Shown one piece after another: positions 8,045-16,901 of a DNA stretch of 64,000 nucleotides (the stretch's first letter is position 1; the number at the start of each line of letters is the position of its first letter). The stretch lies in NCBI RefSeq assembly GCF_003347635.1, contig NZ_QDFY01000004.1:124001-188000 (forward strand), in the 5' to 3' direction. The position numbers and the translations under genes were made by a program. Source of the DNA: Sphingosinicella terrae (GTDB taxonomy: Bacteria; Pseudomonadota; Alphaproteobacteria; Sphingomonadales; Sphingomonadaceae). The notes beneath the pieces were generated by a model. That model was not told where the DNA came from, did no database searches, and was given only the letters and a program-made list of their open reading frames with translations.

Positions 8045-10003
8045 ATGATCCGATCGATCGCGGCGGCACTGGCTCTTCTCGCCGCCCCCGCACCGGCGGT
8101 GGCTGAGCCGATCGTCATCCGCTCGCCGGACGGTCAGGTCGAAGCGAGCCTCTCCACCGACGACGGCGGCACCGCCCGCTACCGGCTCAGCTATCGGGGC
8201 CACGAGTTGCTGGCGCCCTCGCGCCTCGGCCTTTTGTTCGAGCGCTACCAGACTCTGTCCGGTGGCATGACGATGAGGGCGGGGCCGGTGCGGGCGGGCG
8301 AGGACCGCTACGGGCTGATCGGCAAGGTCTCCTCGGTTCGCCACCCCTATCGCGAGGTCACCGTCTCGCTCGCCGAGCAGGAAGGCGAGCGCCGGCGCCT
8401 CGACATCGTCCTGCGCGCCTATGATGACGGCTTCGCCTTCCGCTATTTCGTGCCCGAGCAGCCGAATCTGACGCAGCTGCGGCTGGCGGGAGAGGTCACC
8501 GAGTTCCGCCCTGCCGGAGACTGGTCCTGCCACGGCCTCAATCTCGGCCGCCACGATACCAGCCACGAAGGCGAATATGACCCGGTGCGGATCTCGCAGA
8601 TCCGGCCACACCATCTGTTCGAGCTGCCGATCGTCTGCGACGCCGGCGGCGCGGCCTTGGCCTTCGCCGAGGCGGACCTGCGCGATTATGCCGGCCTCTA
8701 TCTGTCCGGGTTGGACGACGGCACCCAAGGACTGCTGGCGCGCCTCACGCCTCGGCCGGACGATCCGGGCATCGCCGTGCGCGCCGAGATCGGACCCGAA
8801 GGAATCCATTCGCCCTGGCGGGTGGTCATGCTCGGGGAGCGGGCGGGCGACCTGATCGAGTCGCCCCTGATCACCAGCCTCAATCCGCCGGCGCAGGGCG
8901 ACTTCTCCTGGGTGCGGCCGGGGCGCAGCGCCTGGGACTGGTGGAACGGCCCGTCCCTGGCCGGCTCGACCCAGGCCGGAATGGACCACGCCACGATCCG
9001 GGCCTTCATCGACTTCGCCGCGGAAAGCAGGCTCGACTACATGCTGATCGACGACGGCTGGTACGCCAATAGCGGCGCCGGGGGCACGCTGCTGCCGGGC
9101 GCCGACCCGCTCAGCCCTCTGCCCCGGCTCGATCTGCCGGACCTGATACGCCACGCCGAGAGCCGCGGCGTCGGCCTGTGGCTCTGGATCCACTGGCGAT
9201 TGATCGACGCCGACATGGAGCGGCTGCTCGCCACTTATTCGCGCTGGGGGATCAGGGGCATCAAGGTCGACTTCATGGACCGCTCGGACCAGGAGATGGT
9301 CGCTTTTTATCATCGCCTGCTGGAGACGGCCGCGCGGCACCGCCTTCTCGTCGACCTCCACGGCGCCTATCGCCCGACCGGCCTGATCAGGACCTATCCG
9401 AACTATCTCACCCAGGAAGGCGTTCTCGGCGCCGAATATAACAAATGGTCGCGGCGGATCACGGCACGTCACAACGTCACCCTTCCCTTCACGCGCATGT
9501 TGCTCGGCCCGATGGACTATACGCCGGGCGGTTTCCGCAACGTGGCGCCGGCGGCGTTCGAGCCGCGCAACCTGGCGCCGATGGTGATGACCACCCGCGG
9601 CCACGGCCTCGCCATGTACGTCCTCTATGACAGCCCTTTCCAGGCCGTCGCCGACAGCCCGGACGCCTATCGCGACCAGTCCGGCTTCGATTTCATCCGG
9701 GCGGTGCCGGCCGCCTGGGACGAGACCCGCTTCGTCGACGGCGAGATCGGGGAGCATGTCGTGCTCGCCCGCCGCAGCGGCCGCGACTGGTATGTCGGCG
9801 CGATGACCAACGAGGAAGCCCGGCCGATGGTCGTCCCGCTCCGCTTTCTCGGCCGCGGCCGTTATCGCGCGGCGATCTGGCGGGACGGAGCGACGCCGGC
9901 GGAGGTCGAGACCGAGCAGCGAATGGTCACGGCCGAGGACAGCCTATCGATCCGACTGGCCCCTGCGGGCGGCGCCGCGGTGCGTCTCACGCCGATCGAT
10001 TGA
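8045..10003 (+). CDS. glycoside hydrolase family 97 (retaining type, alpha-galactosidase-like)
   Basis: Exported alpha-glycosidase of 652 aa. A signal peptide (MIRSIAAALALLAAPAPAVA) is followed by the GH97 N-terminal beta-sandwich (about 25-285), a TIM barrel (about 290-560) and the C-terminal beta domain. Family knowledge: inverting GH97 enzymes (SusB) lack a nucleophile in the barrel, whereas retaining members use an Asp. Here the strand reads GIKVDFMD, so Asp409 is the likely nucleophile, with Glu458 or Glu464 (YLTQEGVLGAEYNKW) as acid/base. This suggests an alpha-galactosidase or other retaining activity rather than SusB-like glucoamylase. The start at 8045 is set by the signal peptide and a G-rich leader; a GTG 36 bases upstream would spoil it. 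It is probably co-transcribed with the receptor in front. Confidence 0.88.
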   Translation: MIRSIAAALALLAAPAPAVAEPIVIRSPDGQVEASLSTDDGGTARYRLSYRGHELLAPSRLGLLFERYQTLSGGMTMRAGPVRAGEDRYGLIGKVSSVRHPYREVTVSLAEQEGERRRLDIVLRAYDDGFAFRYFVPEQPNLTQLRLAGEVTEFRPAGDWSCHGLNLGRHDTSHEGEYDPVRISQIRPHHLFELPIVCDAGGAALAFAEADLRDYAGLYLSGLDDGTQGLLARLTPRPDDPGIAVRAEIGPEGIHSPWRVVMLGERAGDLIESPLITSLNPPAQGDFSWVRPGRSAWDWWNGPSLAGSTQAGMDHATIRAFIDFAAESRLDYMLIDDGWYANSGAGGTLLPGADPLSPLPRLDLPDLIRHAESRGVGLWLWIHWRLIDADMERLLATYSRWGIRGIKVDFMDRSDQEMVAFYHRLLETAARHRLLVDLHGAYRPTGLIRTYPNYLTQEGVLGAEYNKWSRRITARHNVTLPFTRMLLGPMDYTPGGFRNVAPAAFEPRNLAPMVMTTRGHGLAMYVLYDSPFQAVADSPDAYRDQSGFDFIRAVPAAWDETRFVDGEIGEHVVLARRSGRDWYVGAMTNEEARPMVVPLRFLGRGRYRAAIWRDGATPAEVETEQRMVTAEDSLSIRLAPAGGAAVRLTPID

Positions 10004-10075
10004 GCGGCGAGCGATCGCCAAGCACGCTTTCTCGTCACGCTCGCTCGGTGCACAATGCGCTGAGGAGCCGAGTCG

Positions 10076-10465
10076 ATGCGACCTTCGATCCCTCTCTTGT
10101 CCTTCCTTCTCGTGGCGGCCGGTTGCGCGGCCGGCGACGGGCCGACGACGCGCGCGGCGGAGAGCGAGCTGGCGCAGGCGCTCGCCGGCCGATCGCCGGG
10201 CGAGGCGCGGAACTGCGTTCCGATCCAGTCTGGGCGCGCGCTGCGCACGATCGACGCCCAGACCCTGCTCTACGATTCGGGCGACACGATCTGGGTCAAC
10301 CGGCTGGAGGGCCGCTGCCCCGGACTTCGGCCGAGCGATCCGCTGATCGTCGAGCCGACCGGGAGCCAATATTGCCGCGGCGACCGGATACGTTCGCTCG
10401 ATCCCGTCAGCCGGTTCCCGGGCCCCGTCTGCATCCTGTCCGACTTCGTGCCCTACCGGCGCTAG
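10076..10465 (+). CDS. small putative lipoprotein, unknown function
   Basis: 129-residue protein that I do not recognise with confidence. The N-terminus MRPSIPLLSFLLVAAGC looks like a lipoprotein signal with Cys17 as lipidation site, although the -3 residue is Ala rather than Leu. The mature part has four further cysteines (NCVPI, GRCPGL, SQYCRG, PVCIL), which could form two disulfides. It also contains a segment (TLLYDSGDTIWVNRL) that resembles small Sphingomonadales secreted proteins of the DUF6491 kind. GAGGAG lies nine bases upstream of the ATG. It sits between GH97 and GH29 on the same strand, so it is probably made with the glycan enzymes, perhaps as an envelope-tethered helper. Confidence 0.6.
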   Translation: MRPSIPLLSFLLVAAGCAAGDGPTTRAAESELAQALAGRSPGEARNCVPIQSGRALRTIDAQTLLYDSGDTIWVNRLEGRCPGLRPSDPLIVEPTGSQYCRGDRIRSLDPVSRFPGPVCILSDFVPYRR

Positions 10466-10529
10466 ACGTCGCTTGCCGCCTGGTGGCGAGAACAGCCACA
10501 TTCCTCGCGCTATCGATGGAGACACGAGG

Positions 10530-12140
10530 ATGCTGACGCGCCGCCAGATGCTGGCCGGAACCGGAGCCGCGGCCTTGCTGCCCGGGCGTGCTTCGGCGCA
10601 GGCGGCGGTCGCCGCCGATTGGCAGGCCTTCGTCGCCGCCTATCGCGTGCCCGACTGGTTCCGCGACGCCAAGTTCGGGATCTGGGCGCATTGGGGGCCG
10701 CAATGCGTGCCCGAGCGAGGCGACTGGTACGGCCGCCAGATGTATATCCAGGGCAATCCCTATTACGAGCATCACGTCCGCACCTACGGCCATCCGTCCC
10801 GCGTCGGCTTCATGGAGCTGATCGGGCGTTGGCGAGCCGAGAACTGGGAGCCGGAGGCGCTGATCGCCCGCTTTCGCCGGGCCGGTGCCCGCTATTTCAT
10901 GGCGATGGCCAACCATCACGACAATTTCGACAATTTCGACAGTGCCCATCATGCCTGGAACTCCGTCCGGGTCGGGCCGCGGCGCGACATCGTCGGCACC
11001 TGGGCGCGCCTCGCGCGCGAGGCGGGGCTGCGATTCGGCGTCAGCAACCATAGCGGCCACGCCTGGCACTGGTGGCAGACGGCTTACGGCTATGATGCCG
11101 AAGGGCCGATGCGCGGGCGGCGCTACGATGCCTGGGCGTTGCGCCGCGAAGATGGCGTCGGCACCTGGTGGGACGGGCTCGACCCACAGGCGCTCTATAC
11201 CGGTCCGAGCATGGCCCCGCCGGAGGGCATCACGTCGGCCGAGGCGCTGCGCGCGTGGCACGACGCGCATAGCGGCCAGTGGGTCGAGCATGCGCCGCCG
11301 GGAAATCCTGCCTATGTCCGCCATTGGCTCGCGCGCCAGATGGACCTGGTCGACAGATACCGGCCCGACATGGTCTATCTGGACCATTACCGCCTCCCCT
11401 TTGGACAAGCGGGTCTCGAAGCGGTGGCGCATTATTACAACCGGAGCCACGACTGGCATGGCGACATCGACGTCGTGCTGACGGCGAACCGGCTCTCCAG
11501 CTACCAGCGCTACGGCATCGTCGAGAATGTCGAGCGGGGCTTCCTCGAGGAAGTGCGACAGCCGCCCTGGCAGACGGCGACCTGCCTCGGCAATTGGCAT
11601 TACGACCGGCCGCTCTACGAACGCCGCGGTTACAGGAGCGCGAAGAACGTCATCCAGCGACTGTGCGATGCCGTCTCGAAGAACGGCAATCTGCTGCTCA
11701 GCGTGCCGATGCGCGGCGACGGGTCGATCGACGACGACGAGGTCGCCATTCTCGACGACCTGACGCGCTGGTTCGCGGCCAATGGAGAAGCCATTTACGA
11801 GACGCGGCCCTGGCGGGTCTTCGGCGAAGGACCCACCCGGACGCCGGAAGGCCATCAAGGCGAGGGGCAGGCCGGGGCGTTCAACGGCCGCGACATCCGC
11901 TTCACGACCCGCGGCGACGCGCTCCACGCCTTCTTCCTCGAATGGCCGGAGGGCGAGGCGGTGGTGGAGACGCTCGGTCGGGAGCGGCTGCCGGAAGCCG
12001 TGGTCGAGCGGGTCGAGCTGCTTGGTGGCGGCCCGCTGGAATTCACCCGTGACGAGACAGGCCTTCGCCTGAAATTGCCGCGGCCGGACGACGGAGCGTT
12101 CGTTCCGGGCGTGCGGATCCTCGGCCGCGGCCTGGTGTGA
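10530..12140 (+). CDS. GH29 alpha-L-fucosidase, Tat-type signal
   Basis: Exported retaining alpha-L-fucosidase of 536 aa, removing terminal fucose from glycans. The N-terminus MLTRRQMLAGTGAAALLPG has the twin-Arg pattern followed by a mild hydrophobic stretch and ASAQ, so Tat export is likely. The GH29 barrel shows FGIWAHWGPQCVPE (about 49-62), MANHHDNFDNFDS (126-138), FGVSNHSGHAWHW (169-181) and YRPDMVYLDHY, in which Asp285 is the expected nucleophile. The C-terminal part holds the VSKNGNLLLSVP motif and a beta domain. The start at 10530 was chosen because the Tat signal begins there. It is convergent with the GH31 gene, with only 16 bp between stops. In known xyloglucan loci the fucosidase is usually GH95; GH29 here is a variation. 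Confidence 0.9.
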   Translation: MLTRRQMLAGTGAAALLPGRASAQAAVAADWQAFVAAYRVPDWFRDAKFGIWAHWGPQCVPERGDWYGRQMYIQGNPYYEHHVRTYGHPSRVGFMELIGRWRAENWEPEALIARFRRAGARYFMAMANHHDNFDNFDSAHHAWNSVRVGPRRDIVGTWARLAREAGLRFGVSNHSGHAWHWWQTAYGYDAEGPMRGRRYDAWALRREDGVGTWWDGLDPQALYTGPSMAPPEGITSAEALRAWHDAHSGQWVEHAPPGNPAYVRHWLARQMDLVDRYRPDMVYLDHYRLPFGQAGLEAVAHYYNRSHDWHGDIDVVLTANRLSSYQRYGIVENVERGFLEEVRQPPWQTATCLGNWHYDRPLYERRGYRSAKNVIQRLCDAVSKNGNLLLSVPMRGDGSIDDDEVAILDDLTRWFAANGEAIYETRPWRVFGEGPTRTPEGHQGEGQAGAFNGRDIRFTTRGDALHAFFLEWPEGEAVVETLGRERLPEAVVERVELLGGGPLEFTRDETGLRLKLPRPDDGAFVPGVRILGRGLV

Positions 12141-12156
12141 TGGACGGGATCGGCCG

Positions 12157-15030
12157 CTACCGCAGCGCCACCGACTGCTGGCGGCCATCGTAGCGGACGG
12201 TGGCATCGGGCCGCGCGTCGAACTCGAGCGGGCGCGAGCCATCGGGCCGCATCCAGACGATGTGAAAGGTGCGGCTGGCGATCATCCCGGGAAAGCCGCC
12301 CTCGCGCGGGCCGAGCGTGAGCGTGCCGGTGCGCTCGTCGTATCGGAGCGGAATCCGCGACCAGGCGCCGTTGTGATACTGCCGACTGGTGCCGTCATCC
12401 TCGTAAAGGGAAAAGCTGCCGTCGGCGCCGGTATAGACCCTCAGCGTGATCGGCGCATCGAGCCCTTCGCCACTATGCTGGACCGCCGGCCCCATCGGCA
12501 CGATGGATCCAGCGCGCACGAAGAGCGGCATATGCTCATAGGGTGCTTCGGCGCGGATGGTCTGCCCGCCCTGCCTCGAGCGACCGCTGTGGAAATCGTA
12601 CCAGAGCGCGCCGGCAGGAAGGTAGACGTCGCGCTGTCGAGCCCGAAACTCGGTGACCGGCGCGACGAGGAAGGCGGGTCCGAACAGATACTGGTCGTCG
12701 ATGTTCCAGGTCCGGCGATCGGCGGGGAAATCCATCACCAGCCCGCGCATGATCGTCCCGTCGCGATGATGGGCATCGCCGGCGAGCGTGTAGATATAAG
12801 GCATCAGCCGGTAGCGGAGCCGATCATACCACTCCATCGAGCGGTACATGGCCGATCCCTCGGGTGCGATCTCGTAGATTTCGCGCCGCGGCGCCTCTCC
12901 ATGGCTTCGGAAGAGCGGCGAGAAGGCGCCGAACTGAAACCAGCGCAGGTTGAGCTCGCGCCATTCCTCGACATGGGCGGGATCCTGCCGGGTGAAGCGA
13001 TCCTCGAGCGCGAAGCCGCCGATATCGTGGGTCCAGTTGGGAATGCCCGACATCGAGAGGTTCACGCCCGCCGAAATCTGGTCCCTGAGATCGTCCCAGC
13101 GCGAGGCGACGTCGCCCGACCACAAGGCGGAAGCGGTGCGCTGGATGCCGCCGAAGCCCGACCGGGTGAGAATGAAGGGCCGGACGTCGGGGCGGTACTC
13201 GATCATGCTGCGGTACATGCCGTCGGCGTGGACGAGCGGGTAGGAGTTGAAGAAGGCCGCGCCGGGGCCGAGCGCCGTCGGCCCCATCCGGTACGCGCGC
13301 TGCTCGATCGAGAGGTTGGAATGGAGGTCCGGCTCGGTCGCGTCCAGCCACCAGGCGTCCACCCCGAGATCGGCGAGATTCTCCCTGATCTGCCGCCAGT
13401 AGATCTCGCGGCCGCGGCGATTATAGGGATCGTAGAAGGTGCTGAGATAGCCCGGGCCGACCCAGTCGCGGTCACCCGATTCGACGTTGCGCTCGTAGAC
13501 GGCGCCGACCCGCTGCAGCTCGCGATAATTTTCGGTCGTCGGGTAGAATTTCGGCCAGACCGAGATCATGAACCGCGCGTTCAGCCGGTGGACCTCGTCG
13601 ATCATGCCTTGCGGATCGGGGAAGCGGGCCGGATCGAAATCGTGGCTGCCCCAGGCGTTTTCGGGCCAGTAGAACCAGTCCTGGACGATATTGTCGAGCG
13701 GCAGTCCGCGGCGGCGATATTCGCGGACCACGTCCAGCAGCTGCTCCTGCGTCTCGTAGCGCTGGCGACTCTGCCAGAAGCCATAGGCCCAGCGCGGCAT
13801 CATCGGCGCCTCGCCGGTCAGCTGCCGATAGCCGGCAATGACGCCGTCCATGTCGGCGGCGCCGATGAAGTAATAGTCCAGGCCGTGACCGAGCTCCGAG
13901 GCGAAGGAGATGGAGTGACGGTCGGGGTCGGGCAGCGGGTCGTTGTGGAGCAGGGCGATATAGCCGGCATTGGGCTCCCACTCGATCCGCACCTCGGCCG
14001 GACGCCCGGCGACGAGGTCGAGGTCGAAATTGTGGTACCAGGGGTTCCAGTTCTGGCGCCACCGCTCAAGCACCTGCCGACCGTCGACGAACACCTTGAC
14101 GTAGCTCGACGAATAGAGCCGGAACTTGTGCCGTCCGGTCGTCTCGGGATGGATCGTCCCGTTCCAGACGACCCGCTGCGTCTGGACGACATTGCCGGCG
14201 GTGTTCTGGCCCGAGGTGGCAGCGGCCGTTTCGGCCCGCGCCTCGGCCGGCCAACGCGCCTGGTCCTCGATATATTGATAGTCGATGCTTGCTTCCTGCC
14301 GCGTCAGGGCCAGCCGATCGCCGAGATAGTAAGAGGCGGTGAAGCCCGGTTGCCCGCCGGCGCCGGTGACCCGCAGCCGCTCGCCGACGAAGGCGTAAGG
14401 CCGCGGATCGCCGAAGCGGGTGATGGAATTATTGTCCCAGAGCAGCCCGTAATTGCGCGTCGAGACAATGAACGGGACGGCGATGTCCATATTGTGCTGG
14501 GCGAGCTCCACGTCCTCGCCATTGTAATTCATCTGCGCATTCTGGTGCTGGCCGAGACCGTACAGCCCCTCGTCGGTCCCTCGGTTGAACTGCTGGCGGA
14601 CGGACAGGAAGGATCGTCCCTCGGCCGTGGCCGGCGCGAAGGCGGCGGGCGCGGTCTCGGCGAGCACGATATTGCCGGCCGCATCGCGGAAGCGGACCGC
14701 GCCGTCGGCGAGATCGACCTCGGCCGAGGCGCGAGCGGTGGTGAGGACGACCCGCCCTTCCTCTTCCGAGACGCCGAAACCCCCGGCCTGCGGCTCGGCC
14801 GTCACCATCAGGCTGGCGGGAATGTCGATATCGGCCGTCGGGACAGCGGTGACCCGGATGATGCCGTCGCCATAGACCTGAAGCCGCACCCTCCGCTCGG
14901 GGCCCCGGTCGGGGGTGACGAGGATGCCGGTGTCGATGCGGCGGTAGCTCCCCTCGGCCAGCGCCTGGCTGCCGGCGCCCGCCATCGAGGCGGCGACGCA
15001 CAGGCGGAAGGTGGTGCGGCGGATCGTCAA
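12157..15030 (-). CDS. GH31 alpha-xylosidase-like enzyme with inserted PA14 domain
   Basis: 957-aa exported GH31 enzyme. The signal peptide ends near SQALAEG. It has an N-terminal galactose-mutarotase-like domain, a PA14 insertion (about 231-375, including TTGRHKFRLYSSSYVKVFVDG), a TIM barrel, and C-terminal beta domains that include the DUF5110-like region. Asp563 in GVDAWWLDATEPD is the nucleophile and Asp640 in WSGDVASRWDD the acid/base. The PA14 insert and the YQYIED segment resemble xyloglucan alpha-xylosidases such as Cellvibrio Xyl31A, so removal of alpha-1,6-xylose from xyloglucan oligosaccharides is the best guess; alpha-glucosidase is the alternative. The start is a TTG with GAGGAG six bases upstream; the next Met would remove the signal peptide. 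It lies 31 bp after the GH35 gene, so the two form an operon. Confidence 0.88.
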   Translation of the reverse strand: MTIRRTTFRLCVAASMAGAGSQALAEGSYRRIDTGILVTPDRGPERRVRLQVYGDGIIRVTAVPTADIDIPASLMVTAEPQAGGFGVSEEEGRVVLTTARASAEVDLADGAVRFRDAAGNIVLAETAPAAFAPATAEGRSFLSVRQQFNRGTDEGLYGLGQHQNAQMNYNGEDVELAQHNMDIAVPFIVSTRNYGLLWDNNSITRFGDPRPYAFVGERLRVTGAGGQPGFTASYYLGDRLALTRQEASIDYQYIEDQARWPAEARAETAAATSGQNTAGNVVQTQRVVWNGTIHPETTGRHKFRLYSSSYVKVFVDGRQVLERWRQNWNPWYHNFDLDLVAGRPAEVRIEWEPNAGYIALLHNDPLPDPDRHSISFASELGHGLDYYFIGAADMDGVIAGYRQLTGEAPMMPRWAYGFWQSRQRYETQEQLLDVVREYRRRGLPLDNIVQDWFYWPENAWGSHDFDPARFPDPQGMIDEVHRLNARFMISVWPKFYPTTENYRELQRVGAVYERNVESGDRDWVGPGYLSTFYDPYNRRGREIYWRQIRENLADLGVDAWWLDATEPDLHSNLSIEQRAYRMGPTALGPGAAFFNSYPLVHADGMYRSMIEYRPDVRPFILTRSGFGGIQRTASALWSGDVASRWDDLRDQISAGVNLSMSGIPNWTHDIGGFALEDRFTRQDPAHVEEWRELNLRWFQFGAFSPLFRSHGEAPRREIYEIAPEGSAMYRSMEWYDRLRYRLMPYIYTLAGDAHHRDGTIMRGLVMDFPADRRTWNIDDQYLFGPAFLVAPVTEFRARQRDVYLPAGALWYDFHSGRSRQGGQTIRAEAPYEHMPLFVRAGSIVPMGPAVQHSGEGLDAPITLRVYTGADGSFSLYEDDGTSRQYHNGAWSRIPLRYDERTGTLTLGPREGGFPGMIASRTFHIVWMRPDGSRPLEFDARPDATVRYDGRQQSVALR

Positions 15031-15061
15031 GTCGGCTCTCCTCGTCTCGGTTGCGGCCGGA

Positions 15062-16699
15062 TCATCGATAGCTGCCGAGCCGGACCCTGAGCAGGACCGG
15101 CTCGGTCAGGTTCAGGCCGTAATCGGTCTGATCGCCATTCCAGCGGCGGCGCATCGTCCAGCGGCCATTGTCGAACGTCCCTTCCTCGACACTCAGCCAC
15201 TGGACGTTCTCGCCTTCGGCCGGCGCGGCCAAGGCGAAGCGCAAGCGAAGCGCCGTGCCTGCGAGCAGGAATTCGTCCGGCCCGAGCTGGGCAAGGACGG
15301 CGCCGCCGACCGGCCGATCGACAGTCGGGTGCGGCCGGGTCTCGATCCAGGTCCAGTCGCGCTCGCCGAACTGCCAAAGGCCGAACTGGGCGGTGACCTG
15401 CCAGCGTCCCATCACCATCGACTGGTCGGCGCCGTCGGGCCCCTTGGCGACGCCCCAGGTCGGATGCTCGAAGGCGATGCGCGCCCAGTCGGAGGCGATC
15501 GGGGCGAGCAGCCGATAAGGGCCGGCAAAGGCCTCCATCGTCTCGGCGTCGAGCCGCTCTGCGCCGAGCGGATAGTTGGAATAGCCGGTGGCATCCATGC
15601 CGAACGGGGCGAAGCCGATCGCGCCGCGGCCGAGCGCCGCCCAGAGGAAACGCGCATATTCGGCGGCATTGCCGGTTTCCGGCACCATCAAAGGATTGTC
15701 GGGCCGGGCGTAGAGATCGAGATAGCGGATATAGGCCGGGTGGCTTCGGTTATAGATGTCGGGCGCGACGAAATCGACGTGCGGCGCCGCCGCCTTCCAT
15801 ATCGCGATGACGTTCCAGTTGGGGCCGCCGCTGGCGGTGTTTTCGGCGCCTTCCTCGGTGAAGGGATCGCTGAGCGAAGCGTTGCAGTACATGGGCAGGT
15901 CCTTCACCGCCTGCCCCGCCGCCGCGATGTCGTCGATGTAGCGGGCGGTGTGCCAGGCGTTGAACGCCTGGTCGGCGCGGGGCCCGAAGACCTGGCTCCA
16001 CGTGCCGCCCCCGCGTCCGAGCGCCCGCGCCAGCTCCGCGGGCACCGGTCCTTCGAACAGGCGCTGTGCCTCCGGCGAGAAATCGCGGGGGCTGCCGTAG
16101 CTGCCGACCTCGTTCTGCGGCTGGACCATGATGATCGTGTGCTGCGGATCGATCTCGCGGATATGCTCCATCAGCCGGACGAAGGCGCGCCGGTCGGCCG
16201 CCAGCGTCTCGCGCCCGTGGGGCGACAGCACATAATGCGTTCGGCCGTCGCGGCGGATCATGCGCGCGAAGCGGCGCGTATCCGCCTTCACCCATTCCGG
16301 CGCGTAACTGGGGCCGGTATTCTTCCAGGTCGCGAACCAGAGCAGGACCAGGCGGACATCGTTCCGGCGCGCCTGTCGGACCAACTCGTCGAGGAAGGAG
16401 AAATCGAAGCGCCCTTCCACCGGCTCGACCTGCTCCCAGGCGATCGGAACCTCGACGGTGTTGGCGTGGAGCGCACGGATCGTCGGCCAGACCATCGGCA
16501 GCATCACGGGATAGTTGCTGCTGTTGTTCACCTGGGCGCCGAGCATCAGGAAAGGCCGGCCGTCCACGGTGAGCATGTGCCGCCCATCCTGACTGACGAT
16601 CCGCGGCAGCGGCGCCTGGGCAGCGGCGGGAGCGGCAAGACAGGCGAGGAGGAGCAGAAAGGCGAGCAGGCGCGGCAATGGTCCGGCGCGTCGCGTCAT
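15062..16699 (-). CDS. GH35 beta-galactosidase with DUF5597-type C-terminal domain
   Basis: 545-aa exported beta-galactosidase. The signal peptide MTRRAGPLPRLLAFLLLLAC ends in PAAAQ. The GH35 barrel carries the acid/base Glu197 in MVQPQNEVGSYG and the nucleophile Glu341 in PLMVPETGNA. The spacing matches the Glu205/Glu349 pair I recall for the Cellvibrio xyloglucan galactosidase Bgl35A. A C-terminal beta domain (about 390-545) is of the DUF5597 type found in that subgroup. GGGGAGG lies eight bases before the ATG at 16699, and this start gives a clean signal peptide. It is first gene of a minus-strand pair with GH31 and divergent from the sodium/sugar symporter. The likely job is removing beta-1,2-galactose from xyloglucan side chains so that the GH31 enzyme can act. 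Confidence 0.9.
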   Translation of the reverse strand: MTRRAGPLPRLLAFLLLLACLAAPAAAQAPLPRIVSQDGRHMLTVDGRPFLMLGAQVNNSSNYPVMLPMVWPTIRALHANTVEVPIAWEQVEPVEGRFDFSFLDELVRQARRNDVRLVLLWFATWKNTGPSYAPEWVKADTRRFARMIRRDGRTHYVLSPHGRETLAADRRAFVRLMEHIREIDPQHTIIMVQPQNEVGSYGSPRDFSPEAQRLFEGPVPAELARALGRGGGTWSQVFGPRADQAFNAWHTARYIDDIAAAGQAVKDLPMYCNASLSDPFTEEGAENTASGGPNWNVIAIWKAAAPHVDFVAPDIYNRSHPAYIRYLDLYARPDNPLMVPETGNAAEYARFLWAALGRGAIGFAPFGMDATGYSNYPLGAERLDAETMEAFAGPYRLLAPIASDWARIAFEHPTWGVAKGPDGADQSMVMGRWQVTAQFGLWQFGERDWTWIETRPHPTVDRPVGGAVLAQLGPDEFLLAGTALRLRFALAAPAEGENVQWLSVEEGTFDNGRWTMRRRWNGDQTDYGLNLTEPVLLRVRLGSYR

Positions 16700-16901
16700 C
16701 GGCTCAACCTCCCCTGTCCGGCCCGGCGGCTCCGCCCGCTCGATCCCGCACCTCCATCGTGACGGCGACGGCGCATCCGTCAAGCCGGTCGCGCACATCT
16801 GCCCGTTCACGGCGCCGGCGATGCCGCGGATTGCCGTCATCGCCGTCCGCCGTCACTGTGCCTGTCGCAGCGGACGCCGCCGCGGAGGAGGGGGGACGGA
16901 C

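Noticed and set aside
5963-9757. Very long open frame (about 1260 codons) on the minus strand opposite the TonB receptor and GH97 genes
   Set aside because: It lies antisense to two clear families, has an Arg/Pro/Ala/His-rich composition without domains, and arises from third-position GC bias.
12262-15090. Plus-strand open frame of about 940 codons across the GH31 gene
   Set aside because: Antisense to a gene with intact catalytic motifs; no recognisable domain and composition typical of shadow frames.
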